From Solobacterium moorei (lineage in GTDB: Bacteria; Bacillota_I; Bacilli_A; Erysipelotrichales; Erysipelotrichaceae), in NCBI RefSeq assembly GCF_036323475.1, contig NZ_AP028934.1:868001-932000 (forward strand): a DNA stretch of 64,000 nt, given 5' to 3'. Shown here piece by piece: positions 15,262 to 23,670 of this stretch; positions within the stretch are counted from its first letter, which is position 1; each line of letters starts with the position of its first letter. The position numbers and the translations under genes were made by a program. The notes under the pieces were generated by a model. That model worked only from the letters and a program-made list of their open reading frames with translations. It was not told the DNA's origin and made no database searches.

Positions 15262-17733
15262 ATGAATATGCTAAGAGTAAATGACAACTACAACACTGCT
15301 ATTTATGAAAGTCGTTCATTTACCTTTTCTGTTTTATTAAATGGTAATGAACAACTTGCAGTAAGACAAATATCAAATATTGAGATTATTGAAATCGGAC
15401 AATCTGATAAATCATTGAAGTTAGGACAGTTATGTAATAACCAACTAACCATGCAGACTTGGATAAAGAACGACCATATCACAAATGGATATATTGAAGT
15501 ATCTTCTAGTTTGAATGGTGATGATTCAATGAAAGTGCCATTAGGCAAATACTATGTAAATGAGTATAAGGACAACCACGACAGTACTTACACAATCACT
15601 GCATACGCACTTCACCCAAGAATGAATGAAGTTGTAAAGAACATCAATTCAAGAGATGTACAGACTATCATTTCTGAAATCGAAAGATACACAGGGATGC
15701 AAGTATTGAATAAAACGATGTTCACTCTTAAAACGATAAATGAGATTGAAGAACACACAACGTATAAGCAGTTGTTGGCTGATATTGCAGGTTATGATGG
15801 ATATAACCTACGTGTAGATCGTACAGGTAATATTGTTCCTTATAAGTACAGTATGGATGTTGTGGATAGTTCTGGAAATCAAGCGGATATTGTGTTTAAA
15901 AATGCACATATGTCACGTAAAGGAAGAACCATCAGTAAACTTGTGACAGAAAAGAAGGTAACAATCGGAAGTGTAAAAGTAAGTGATGGAAAGAATGCAT
16001 ATACATCCGGCACTGGAGAAGGTATCAATTATATCAACCCATACATTACTGCTGAAAGCACAGTGCCTAGTTATATATGTGATATGAACTATGTGCCACT
16101 TACTGTTACAGACGTAGGCAATCCATGTAGAGAAATCGGTGATAGAGTATCGTTTACTGATAACAAAGGCAACACCCTTGAAACATGGATCATGTACCAA
16201 AAAATCAGTATCAATGGTGGTTTATCCATGCAGACTGAAAGTTACACGAATAGCAATAAGTTGGCAGTAACAAAAGAAAGTCCTATTACAAAGGCTATCC
16301 GTGAAGCAAATAGAACCAATCGTAAGTTGATTGAAGAGATGTTTGGCAAAATTGCAGGTGCAAAGGATGGTTATTACAACTTCATTGATGGCGATGGCAA
16401 CATTGTTCCATTCACAAGTGATAAGATAGCAGGTTTCCAGATATCAAACACACCTACTATTACATCTACTACAAAGGGGTGGAGATTCATCCGTGGTGGC
16501 TTGTATCATAGTTCAGATGGTTTTAAAACACATGATGACTTCATGTTGAATGAAGATGGTGAAATCAATGTAAACCTAATTAAATTAGGTAACAAGACAT
16601 TGACAGAAACCATTTCGGATTTAACAGAAGAATCTAAGGGCAGTATCAAAGGTACAAAGCAATATTATTTACAAACAGTATCTGCTGATAAACCTTCAAA
16701 AGACAATAATGGATGGTCCACTGTAAAGCCTTCTACGATTGTCGGACAACACATGTGGTACATGCTTGCAGATGTTGCTAACAATGGTACTGAAATCAAG
16801 CATGAGCCGTTTGAATTGACAGGAATTAAGGGTGATACAGGTAGGGGAATCGTAGGTAGTCCTACACTCACATACCAGGCTAGTAACAGTTCGACCACAG
16901 TGCCTACAGGTGAATGGTTAAATGATATCCCTTTAGTAAATGAAGGTTATACCCTATGGACTAAAGCAACGTGGAAATATAGCGATGGTACATCATCAGA
17001 AGTGTATTCTCCATCGATTGCAGGTAAGACTGGTAAGGGCATTAAATCAGTTGAAACAGAGTACTATTTATCTACTTCAAAGACCGAAGTGACGGGTGGT
17101 GAATGGAAGAACGTACAGCCTTCTAAAACTGCTGATACTTGGATATGGACACGATTAAAGACCACATTCACAGATGATAGTGTGGGTTATTCTGAACCAC
17201 CTATTAAAGATGATTTACTGAATAGCCTTGCGGATATATCTATTAGTAATAAATCAACTATCGAACAGTTGAATGGCAGTATCACTCATCTTGTTAATCA
17301 AACAACAGAAAATAAAAGTGGTGTAGATACTATCAAGACAGAACTAAAAACGCTACAACAACAAACTGTAGACGGCTTTAGTAGAACGGTACAACGTACA
17401 GAGTTCGATAAGACGGTAAATGTTATCACTGATAAATTGGATGAACACGGTTTCCATATTGGTAGTGATAAAGAAGATACAGTTACTACCATCGATACAA
17501 ATGGTGTAAACGTGAAGAAGTCTGACGGCACATTGTTAGCAAAGTTTGACAAGGTAGATAGTATGCTTGCATATTTGCGAGTGCTTGAACACTTAAGTGC
17601 AGGTGCACATCGAGTAGAAGCAAAGGAAACAGAAGCTGAAATAACACAGTTTGTAAACGGAACTATCAAAACTGCAAATGTCAAAGCAACAATTATAAAC
17701 TGGATTGGAGATATAAATAATGGTAATGCTTAG
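15262..17733 (+). CDS. Tail-associated baseplate/receptor protein with three Trp-rich repeats
   Basis: An 823-residue protein. Residues 1-350 resemble the Tal/gp27-like hub: beta domains, then a HTTYKQLLADIAGYDGYN helix. Residues about 470-650 contain three similar modules with the pattern YYLQTVSA / YQASNSSTTVP / YYLSTSKTEVTGG, each followed by W, a Pro motif and an aromatic strand (MWYML, LWTKATW, IWTRL). Short Gly-X-Gly linkers (KGDTGRGI, AGKTGKGI) join them, like collagen-type spacers. The C-terminus is coiled coil. The repeats are probably host-surface-binding or spacer modules. It overlaps the next gene by 14 bases. Confidence 0.75.
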   Translation: MNMLRVNDNYNTAIYESRSFTFSVLLNGNEQLAVRQISNIEIIEIGQSDKSLKLGQLCNNQLTMQTWIKNDHITNGYIEVSSSLNGDDSMKVPLGKYYVNEYKDNHDSTYTITAYALHPRMNEVVKNINSRDVQTIISEIERYTGMQVLNKTMFTLKTINEIEEHTTYKQLLADIAGYDGYNLRVDRTGNIVPYKYSMDVVDSSGNQADIVFKNAHMSRKGRTISKLVTEKKVTIGSVKVSDGKNAYTSGTGEGINYINPYITAESTVPSYICDMNYVPLTVTDVGNPCREIGDRVSFTDNKGNTLETWIMYQKISINGGLSMQTESYTNSNKLAVTKESPITKAIREANRTNRKLIEEMFGKIAGAKDGYYNFIDGDGNIVPFTSDKIAGFQISNTPTITSTTKGWRFIRGGLYHSSDGFKTHDDFMLNEDGEINVNLIKLGNKTLTETISDLTEESKGSIKGTKQYYLQTVSADKPSKDNNGWSTVKPSTIVGQHMWYMLADVANNGTEIKHEPFELTGIKGDTGRGIVGSPTLTYQASNSSTTVPTGEWLNDIPLVNEGYTLWTKATWKYSDGTSSEVYSPSIAGKTGKGIKSVETEYYLSTSKTEVTGGEWKNVQPSKTADTWIWTRLKTTFTDDSVGYSEPPIKDDLLNSLADISISNKSTIEQLNGSITHLVNQTTENKSGVDTIKTELKTLQQQTVDGFSRTVQRTEFDKTVNVITDKLDEHGFHIGSDKEDTVTTIDTNGVNVKKSDGTLLAKFDKVDSMLAYLRVLEHLSAGAHRVEAKETEAEITQFVNGTIKTANVKATIINWIGDINNGNA

Positions 17734-19447
17734 TAATAATTGGCAAGTAATCACAGAAGCAACACGAACACCAGGTGCTGCCGAAGTTATTTATGAACTT
17801 CAAGCAAGAATAAATTCACAGTATCACAGCATTGAATTAAACCGTGATTATGTTGAAGTTAAAGTTACATATTCATTCAATAAAGGCTATATCTATTCCG
17901 GAACTTGGAACTTTACAGCAACAGGTTGCGAAGAGGTAAGTGGCGGTGGAAGATTAGATGGAAGCGGCACGTTGATAAGTGGTGGCTTTTGGGCTTACCA
18001 CGATAATAACGGAAACTATTCAACAAGTATCAATGCAAATCTAAGTTTTTATTTTAGCGATGCGGATGCATCTTTAGAAAAAAACATTGAACTACCTAAT
18101 ATACCACGTGCAAGTACGCCATCTTGGAAGAATGGAAAGAACCATGTGAAACTCGATGGCACAGATACGCTTACATTAGTGTTAGATAAAAAGGTTGCGG
18201 CCTATCGACATTCACTTGTTTGGGTAGTTGGTAGCAGTGGATATAAATGGCTTAATACAAATGATATTGATACGGAATACGTATTTAAACCTACAGAAGA
18301 GATGATCAAGTACGCTACTAATACAAAATCTGTATATGGCTATCTTGGAGTCGGAACGTATTCTAGCAGTGATCCGAACGCCACAATGATTGGAGCAATG
18401 AATATAGCCTTTTTCATTGATTTACCAGAAGAAAAGTATGCACCGGTAATCAATACTACAAGCGTAAAGGAAGTTGGTAATACTAACATTCCGGAAGATA
18501 AAGTGTTTAGGTATTTATCTAAGAAAAAGCTTACCATGCAAGCAGATGTAAGGGGATATGCAACAGTCAAAAGTGTATATGCTTTGCACAATGGACAACA
18601 GTTCCCTTTAAGCCTTGCTGACGGTACATATAGCACGAAAGTAGAAGGTATGACGAATGGTGACATACAATTTGTCATTGAAGATAGCCGTGGATTTAAA
18701 ACAATACAAGAATGGCATGGAACATATGTTCCTTACTTCTATCCAACCATTACAGAATTTACCGCAGAGCGTGATAATCCAACAGTAAATGATGGTTATG
18801 CTAACGCAAAAGGAACGTTCTATAATGGCGAAAATAACACATTGACTATTACTGTAAAAGATGATGCTGGACACAGTGTAAATGCTACAAGCCAGTTGTC
18901 GGGTAATGAATTTAAAGTCAAGCAACGTATCAATGGTTATTCCTATGATAAGAATTACAATCTTACTCTAAAGGTCACGGACAGTTATGGCCAATCTACT
19001 GAAAAAGCATATATCTTATCGGGCAATCTGTGGTCTATGATCTTGGGGAAACTCACAACAAGCGTACACATGCTATGGGTCAGAAAAAACGGAAACAATC
19101 CATGTGGAATTTATAACGAGGGCGACATAGCTGTACTGGGAACAACATATGCAAAAGGTGGCTTAGCTATTGGCGGAAATGATACATTTATTGTAAGAGA
19201 ATTTTCAGCTGATACACGCCCACTACCTGGACAACAGGCTGCGTATATAAATGTTCCGTATTCTATACCGGCAGGATATAAATTGTTGTGTTTCTATGAT
19301 GCACATACGGTTACATGGTGCATAACAACAATAAAAAATGTATCTGCCAATGGGGTTATGACACACATTTTCAACTGGTCCACACCAAGCGATATAACAC
19401 CAGCAAGTAAAGTTATTGTTAGCGGATTGTTTGTTAAATCTGCATAG
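17720..19447 (+). CDS. Tail fibre protein, DUF859-like
   Basis: A 575-residue beta-rich protein resembling the siphovirus DUF859 group of minor structural proteins. The N-terminus has SNNWQVITEATRT and Gly/Ser-rich strands (SGGGRLDGSGTLISGGF); the middle has PTITEFTAERDNPTVNDGYA. Residues about 470-575 are a C-terminal head domain starting KGGLAIGGNDTFIV and ending GLFVKSA. The same opening and closing motifs occur at the C-terminus of the 253-residue tail protein in prophage 2, so this last domain has been exchanged between phages. Confidence 0.75.
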   Translation: MVMLSNNWQVITEATRTPGAAEVIYELQARINSQYHSIELNRDYVEVKVTYSFNKGYIYSGTWNFTATGCEEVSGGGRLDGSGTLISGGFWAYHDNNGNYSTSINANLSFYFSDADASLEKNIELPNIPRASTPSWKNGKNHVKLDGTDTLTLVLDKKVAAYRHSLVWVVGSSGYKWLNTNDIDTEYVFKPTEEMIKYATNTKSVYGYLGVGTYSSSDPNATMIGAMNIAFFIDLPEEKYAPVINTTSVKEVGNTNIPEDKVFRYLSKKKLTMQADVRGYATVKSVYALHNGQQFPLSLADGTYSTKVEGMTNGDIQFVIEDSRGFKTIQEWHGTYVPYFYPTITEFTAERDNPTVNDGYANAKGTFYNGENNTLTITVKDDAGHSVNATSQLSGNEFKVKQRINGYSYDKNYNLTLKVTDSYGQSTEKAYILSGNLWSMILGKLTTSVHMLWVRKNGNNPCGIYNEGDIAVLGTTYAKGGLAIGGNDTFIVREFSADTRPLPGQQAAYINVPYSIPAGYKLLCFYDAHTVTWCITTIKNVSANGVMTHIFNWSTPSDITPASKVIVSGLFVKSA

Positions 19448-19458
19448 AAAGGGAAATA

Positions 19459-20106
19459 ATGTATATAGATGGTTTAAAATTCACGGAAATCCCAAGTGGT
19501 AACAAAAGTGTTGTCACATTTCAGCGCAAAATATTTGAAAACATAAAGCCACTAATTGATAGTTTTGAAGTGGGTGTTATACATGAGATTAGTTTTGATG
19601 ATGAAAACGTCACACATAAAATGTACACAGATCCAATGACGTTTTCCAAAAACAATGAAGGATATACAATCTCATTCATCTTATCTGATGTTCCGCAGAA
19701 AGATCTTGATGCAAAAGCATATAACGAAACAAAGCCTTTAATCAACCAGTATTTGCAAATTGCTGATATTGCTACAGTTTATAAATACATTAAGTATCTT
19801 GATAAGTGGGTTATTGGTTTAAAATGTCAAAAGGACATGCGAATTGCATACAATAACGTTGTATATGTTTCGTTAAGCGAATACATAGCAGAAGATGGTA
19901 AAACGCCTGATAAAGCATTAGGGTTATATGTTATCGCTAAGAATGACGGAAGCGGAAACCCTAAACCACAATATCCAAACTGGATAAAAGGTAAGGAATA
20001 CAATGCAGGTGATATTGTTATACACAAAGGCATTTTATGGGAATGCACTTGGAATAATAATGCAAGAGAGCCATCTGAATTAGCACTTGGATGGAAGAGA
20101 AAATAA
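19459..20106 (+). CDS. Tail protein with two CBM5/12-like carbohydrate-binding repeats
   Basis: A 215-residue protein. Residues 1-110 form an N-terminal domain (FTEIPSGNKSVVTFQRKIFE, LIDSFEVGVIHEISFDD). This is followed by two chitin-binding-like modules, YLDKWVIGLKCQKDMRIAYN (about 115) and YPNWIKGKEYNAGDIVIHKG (about 175), each with the Trp-Gly-Asp-aromatic pattern of CBM5/12. It is homologous over its length to 48470-49099 in prophage 2. It probably binds cell-surface glycans and is the last tail gene before the lysis cassette. Confidence 0.75.
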   Translation: MYIDGLKFTEIPSGNKSVVTFQRKIFENIKPLIDSFEVGVIHEISFDDENVTHKMYTDPMTFSKNNEGYTISFILSDVPQKDLDAKAYNETKPLINQYLQIADIATVYKYIKYLDKWVIGLKCQKDMRIAYNNVVYVSLSEYIAEDGKTPDKALGLYVIAKNDGSGNPKPQYPNWIKGKEYNAGDIVIHKGILWECTWNNNAREPSELALGWKRK

Positions 20107-20114
20107 CGTCATAA

Positions 20115-20142
20115 TTGAATTTTCATAAAAATGAATTATAGT
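20115..20142 (+). promoter_or_regulatory. Candidate lysis-cassette promoter
   Basis: TTGAAT (20115-20120) and TATAGT (20137-20142) with a 16-base spacer lie just after the last tail gene. A terminator-like hairpin stands between this promoter and the endolysin gene, so its output may be attenuated. Confidence 0.35.
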
Positions 20143-20173
20143 AAAAGTGACAACAAAATAAAGCAAAGATAGC

Positions 20174-20215
20174 AAAGGCTATTTCCCAAAAAAACAAGGG
20201 AGATAGCCTTTTATT
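20174..20215 (+). terminator. Terminator before the lysis cassette
   Basis: The arms AAAGGCTATTTCCC and GGGAGATAGCCTTTT pair with minor mismatches around an A-rich loop and run into a T tract. A hairpin at the same place precedes the lysis cassette of prophage 2. Confidence 0.7.
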
Positions 20216-20236
20216 ACGTTTAAAGGAGAAATGAAG

Positions 20237-21220
20237 ATGACATTAAAAGGTATTGATATTGCTAGTTGGCAAAGCAATTTAAACTTACACAACATTGACT
20301 ATGATTTTGTGGTTGTAAAAGCAACGGAAGGTACAGGATATATTAATCCATGTTGTGATATGCATGTGCAGCAAGCAATTGAAATGGGTAAATTATTTGG
20401 AGTTTATCATTACGCAAATGGTTTAGATCCTATTGCTGAAAGTAACTTCTTCTTGCAGAACATTCAAGGGTATATCCGTAAAGGAATTTTAGTACTTGAT
20501 TTTGAATCAGGCGATAATGCAGCTTGGAACGCAAACCCTAATGGATGGGTAAAAGCATGGTGTGATAACGTTTATAACCAAACAGGTGTAAGACCATTAG
20601 TATATATCCAAGCAAGTGCTTTAGATAAAGTGGTTGGTATTGGTGATTATGGTTTATGGGTAGCACAATATGCATCATATGAGCCTACATATTATCAAGA
20701 TACACCATGGAATGAAGGTGCTTACGATTGTGCAATGAGACAGTATGCAGGTAGTAATGGTCATGTTTATGGATATGACGGTGGTGTTGATTTAGACAAG
20801 TTCTATGGAGATCCAGAAGCATGGATGAAATATGCTAATCCAAGCGGTGAATATGTTGCACCGCAACCACAAGTACAGACATACGAACAACCATCTGTAC
20901 AGACTGATGGTACAACATACATCGTACAATCTGGTGATACATTAAGTGGAATTGCAAACATGTATGGTACGACTTACCAGCACCTAGCTGCAATTAATAA
21001 TATTGCTGATCCAAACAAAATTTACCCAGGACAAGAAATTCGTATTGATGGAACTGCACCTATTAACACTACAAGTGAAGAATATTACACAATTCAAAGC
21101 GGAGATACATTATCTGGTATTGCAGCAAAATTCGGAACTACATATCAATATTTAGCAGAAATTAACGGTATTGTTGATCCAAATAAGATTTATGCTGGCA
21201 CAACTATCAGAACCAGATAG
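20237..21220 (+). CDS. Endolysin: GH25 lysozyme with two LysM domains
   Basis: A 327-residue protein. The GH25 muramidase domain covers about residues 1-200 (GIDIASWQSN with the catalytic Asp, then ILVLDFESGDNAAW with the Asp/Glu pair, and DYGLWVAQY). A linker rich in Gln/Pro follows, then two LysM repeats (about 228-272 and 285-327; YIVQSGDTLSGIANMYGTTY and YTIQSGDTLSGIAAKFGTTY). It cuts the glycan strands of peptidoglycan at lysis and lacks a signal peptide, so it needs the holin. I chose ATG 20237, eight bases after AAAGGAGA; ATG 20231 would be too close. It is homologous to the prophage 2 endolysin. Confidence 0.93.
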   Translation: MTLKGIDIASWQSNLNLHNIDYDFVVVKATEGTGYINPCCDMHVQQAIEMGKLFGVYHYANGLDPIAESNFFLQNIQGYIRKGILVLDFESGDNAAWNANPNGWVKAWCDNVYNQTGVRPLVYIQASALDKVVGIGDYGLWVAQYASYEPTYYQDTPWNEGAYDCAMRQYAGSNGHVYGYDGGVDLDKFYGDPEAWMKYANPSGEYVAPQPQVQTYEQPSVQTDGTTYIVQSGDTLSGIANMYGTTYQHLAAINNIADPNKIYPGQEIRIDGTAPINTTSEEYYTIQSGDTLSGIAAKFGTTYQYLAEINGIVDPNKIYAGTTIRTR

Positions 21221-21235
21221 AAAGGGCACTACATT

Positions 21236-21538
21236 ATGAATAACGGTATTGATCCAGTAACAATACAACTTATAATCGGTGCTATTAGTGTAATCATATC
21301 CGCAATCGTTGTAGCAATCACTGTAGGCAAAGGAAGCGAATCACAAGCAAAAGAAACTGGAAAGATACTTGCGAGTATCGACAGTATGAAGGAAGTGCTT
21401 GCCGATTTAAAATCAACAACCAAGGATGTCACCGCAAGAGTTACATCCTTGGAATCAAAAGTAGCAACAGAAGAAGCAACGCTAGTTTTGATTACATCAA
21501 GACTAGAACAATTAGAAAAAAAGAAAGAAGGTAATTAA
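21236..21538 (+). CDS. XhlA-like membrane/coiled-coil lysis accessory protein
   Basis: A 100-residue protein with one N-terminal membrane helix (about residues 7-29, IQLIIGAISVIISAIVVAI) and a long coiled-coil tail (KVATEEATLVLITSRLEQLE). Layout and place between endolysin and holin match the haemolysin XhlA-type accessory proteins of Gram-positive phages. It is homologous to 50415-50717 in prophage 2. The topology is opposite to a typical XhlA, whose membrane helix is C-terminal, so the family name is tentative. Confidence 0.6.
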   Translation: MNNGIDPVTIQLIIGAISVIISAIVVAITVGKGSESQAKETGKILASIDSMKEVLADLKSTTKDVTARVTSLESKVATEEATLVLITSRLEQLEKKKEGN

Positions 21539-21541
21539 GTC

Positions 21542-21781
21542 ATGAAAACAAAAGAATATTGGCAACGTTGGTTTGCATCAGCAATTATCAGAGCAATTAA
21601 AACAGCAGCACAAACAGCGGTATCACTCATCGGTACTGGGGCAGTTGGCTTTACAGATCTGAACTGGATGCAGATTTTATCAATCGCTGGTGTGACAGCG
21701 GTAGCTTCCATTCTTACTTCACTTGGTGGTTTGCCAGAAGTAAAAGTCGAAGAAAATACTACCGAAGAAGATTTAAAATAA
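21542..21781 (+). CDS. Phage holin, r1t-type
   Basis: A 79-residue protein with the features of r1t-type holins: an N-terminal basic Trp-containing helix (YWQRWFASAIIRAIKTAAQT), two membrane segments (about 20-40 and 48-66), the conserved LGGLPEVKVE near the end, and an acidic tail. It forms the membrane lesion that releases the endolysin. The next gene lies in the same frame directly behind its TAA stop. Confidence 0.88.
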   Translation: MKTKEYWQRWFASAIIRAIKTAAQTAVSLIGTGAVGFTDLNWMQILSIAGVTAVASILTSLGGLPEVKVEENTTEEDLK

Positions 21782-21814
21782 ATTGCTTTTCCTAAATTCC
21801 TCCTAACCCTTATC

Positions 21815-22423
21815 GTGATTGGTATTGCGGTAGGGGGAATTTTATTTTATATTGTAAACATGGAAAATAAAGATGATATTAAACTAAAGGTAAGAAACTA
21901 TATAAATGTTGCATGTGATTTACTTGATATTCCCACTCCATATATCCATTACAACATACCGAAATATATGAAGGAACAAGGGAAGGAAATTGCAACAACG
22001 ATAAAAAAAGGAAACCATTATCATATTTACTTGAATATTGATTATGAAAATAAGTCTATATTATATAACGCTTGTTTACATGAATGCAGACATGTTTATC
22101 AATATATCGTTTGTGATAGTCCAATGGCTTACATGATAGAGCCGAAAGAATTGGTAGATGCATGGAGAAATAATTTAAAATGCTATATTGGAAATCAAAT
22201 TGAAAATTATGAATTACAACCACTTGAATTAGATGCGTATGCTTTTGGTGATTATGTGTATAATACAATGTATGATAAAGAAATGATAGTGCGTAAAGAC
22301 TTTGTACGCAGAGCATTATTAAAAAGAATGATGGAATTATCAGACATCTATACAGAAGAAGAAATATTATCTATTGCAGGTGATTATTTTAATATAGAAC
22401 AAAAAAGACCGCTATATAGTTAG
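21815..22423 (+). CDS. Membrane-anchored zincin-like metallopeptidase
   Basis: A 202-residue protein with an N-terminal membrane helix (VIGIAVGGILFYIVNM), a charged linker, and a metallopeptidase signature HECRH (HExxH, about residue 89) in CLHECRHVYQY. Downstream ELDAYAFGDY may supply the third zinc ligand, as in ImmA/IrrE-like and related gluzincins. It is the last gene before the phage end, with no counterpart in prophage 2. The start is uncertain: GTG 21815 has no clear ribosome site, and the frame is open back to the holin TAA at 21779-21781. It may be a lysogenic-conversion or peptidoglycan-related gene. Confidence 0.65.
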   Translation: MIGIAVGGILFYIVNMENKDDIKLKVRNYINVACDLLDIPTPYIHYNIPKYMKEQGKEIATTIKKGNHYHIYLNIDYENKSILYNACLHECRHVYQYIVCDSPMAYMIEPKELVDAWRNNLKCYIGNQIENYELQPLELDAYAFGDYVYNTMYDKEMIVRKDFVRRALLKRMMELSDIYTEEEILSIAGDYFNIEQKRPLYS

Positions 22424-22432
22424 CGGTTTTAT
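22401..22432. terminator. Bidirectional terminator at the right end of prophage 1
   Basis: ACCGCT (22408-22413) pairs with AGCGGT (22422-22427), with A6 before and T4 after. It can stop late phage transcripts reading right and tRNA transcripts reading left. It overlaps the stop codon of the zincin gene. Confidence 0.75.
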
Positions 22433-22503
22433 TGTATATAAACTCTTCTTAAACATACGTTGTTTATGATTAGTATTTCAGAGTTCGATTTTGAGTATGT
22501 AGG

Positions 22504-22574
22504 CAGGGGTAGAGAGAATCGAACTCCCATCAGCGGTTTTGGAGACCGATGTACTACCATTGTACGATACCCCT
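22504..22574 (-). tRNA. tRNA-Trp (CCA)
   Basis: A cloverleaf on the minus strand. The acceptor AGGGGTA pairs with TACCCCT, the anticodon loop CTCCAAA has anticodon CCA, and the T arm is GGGAGTTCGATTCTC. The 3' CCA is not encoded. Its 3' end faces prophage 1, 80 bases from the last phage gene, which makes it the probable integration target. Confidence 0.95.
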
Positions 22575-22585
22575 AAAATAAAAAG

Positions 22586-22659
22586 TGACGCGTACGGGAT
22601 TCGAACCCGTGAATGCCGCCGTGAAAGGGCGGTGTGTTAAGCCACTTCACCAACGCGCC
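22586..22659 (-). tRNA. tRNA-Glu (TTC)
   Basis: A minus-strand cloverleaf with acceptor GGCGCGT pairing with ACGCGTC and anticodon loop CTTTCAC (anticodon TTC). It lies 11 bases upstream of tRNA-Trp in the same transcript. CCA is not encoded. Confidence 0.96.
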
Positions 22660-22671
22660 AAGTGCTTGTAT

Positions 22672-22700
22672 AATATAGCATGCCTAGAAATTGTTTGCAA
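22672..22700 (-). promoter_or_regulatory. Promoter of the tRNA-Glu/tRNA-Trp operon
   Basis: On the minus strand TTGCAA (22700-22695) and TATATT (22677-22672) are separated by 17 bases and lie about 12 bases before the tRNA-Glu 5' end. Confidence 0.65.
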
Positions 22701-22863
22701 TCATTTTATTCAAAAAAATCAAAAAAATTTGCTCGGATAGAAATAAGTGCTTATTTTAGTGCATATCTAACGTAATTTTATTTATTTAATATAGTGGTCT
22801 GATATAATTACATCAACAGAACGACTGATTATTATCGTTATAATATGTAGAAGGAGAGGTTTT

Positions 22864-23646
22864 ATGATTGATTATAGTGAGGGTAGTGGAAAACAGTATC
22901 ATACTGGTGTTGGGAAAGGTGATGTTGGAAGATACGTATTCTTACCAGGAGATCCAAAGCGTTGTGCCAAAATTGCAAAGTATTTCGATGATGCCGAACT
23001 CGTAGCGGACTCACGTGAATATGTAACTTATACAGGCTGGTTAAATGGTGTAAAGGTATCTGTTACTTCAACAGGTATTGGTGGACCTAGTGCTTCTATT
23101 GCGATGGAAGAGTTAACTGCAGTTGGCGCAGATACATTTATCCGTGTAGGTACATGCGGTGGCATGGATTTAAGTGTTAAAAGTGGTGATCTAATTATCG
23201 CAACCGGCGCAATCCGTATGGAAGGAACTTCAAAGGAATATTCTCCTATTGAATATCCAGCTGTTCCAGACTTAGATATTGTAAATGCTTTGGTAGAAGG
23301 TGCTCGTCGTGTTGAACATCCATATCATACAGGTGTTGTTGAGTGTAAGGATGCTTTCTATGGACAGCATCGTCCAGAAACGCTTCCAAATGGACCAGAT
23401 TTAATTCGTAAGTGGGATGCTTGGCTCAAGATGGGTGCAAAGGCTTCTGAAATGGAATCTGCAGCTCTATTTATCGTAGCTAGTTATTTACACGTTCGCT
23501 GTGGCACTGTACTTCTTACAGTCGCAAACCAAGAACGTCAAAGAGCAGGTTTACCAAACCCACAAGTCCACGATACAGACCTAGCAATCAAGGCAGCGAT
23601 TGAAGCGGTCAAGTACTTGATTGAACAGGATGGTAGTGCTGACTAA
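22864..23646 (+). CDS. udp: Uridine phosphorylase
   Basis: A 260-residue nucleoside phosphorylase of the PNP/UDP family. LPGDPKRC near residue 28 binds phosphate, [16 protein letters not shown] is the conserved Gly-rich segment, RVGTCGGMD carries the phosphate-binding Arg, and [10 protein letters not shown] holds the Glu-Met-Glu that binds the ribose. It converts uridine and phosphate to uracil and ribose-1-phosphate in pyrimidine salvage. The ribosome site AGAAGGAG lies before ATG 22864, and a TATAAT box at 22803-22808 is the likely -10. It is a host gene on the right side of prophage 1. Confidence 0.92.
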   Translation: MIDYSEGSGKQYHTGVGKGDVGRYVFLPGDPKRCAKIAKYFDDAELVADSREYVTYTGWLNGVKVSVTSTGIGGPSASIAMEELTAVGADTFIRVGTCGGMDLSVKSGDLIIATGAIRMEGTSKEYSPIEYPAVPDLDIVNALVEGARRVEHPYHTGVVECKDAFYGQHRPETLPNGPDLIRKWDAWLKMGAKASEMESAALFIVASYLHVRCGTVLLTVANQERQRAGLPNPQVHDTDLAIKAAIEAVKYLIEQDGSAD

Positions 23647-23670
23647 AAAACTCATTCATAAAGAATGAGT
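23645..23670 (-). terminator. Terminator between udp and mutY
   Basis: ACTCATTC and GAATGAGT form a perfect 8-bp stem with a five-base loop. Reading leftward it is followed by six T, so it mainly terminates mutY; it also separates the convergent genes. Confidence 0.8.

Larger units (their letters stand above)
1..22503 (+). mobile_element. Prophage 1 (right part; left end outside window)
   Basis: The region holds leftward early-type genes, a gene-free control region, then a rightward run of recombinase, terminase, portal, capsid, tail and lysis genes. The right boundary is inferred: the last phage-like gene ends at 22423, a terminator follows, and the 3' end of a host tRNA-Trp gene lies at 22504, a typical integration target. 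The matching left att site and an integrase would lie left of position 1. Head genes are of the SPP1 type (Gp6-like portal, Gp7-like protein, separate scaffold). No small terminase subunit was recognised. Confidence 0.85.
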
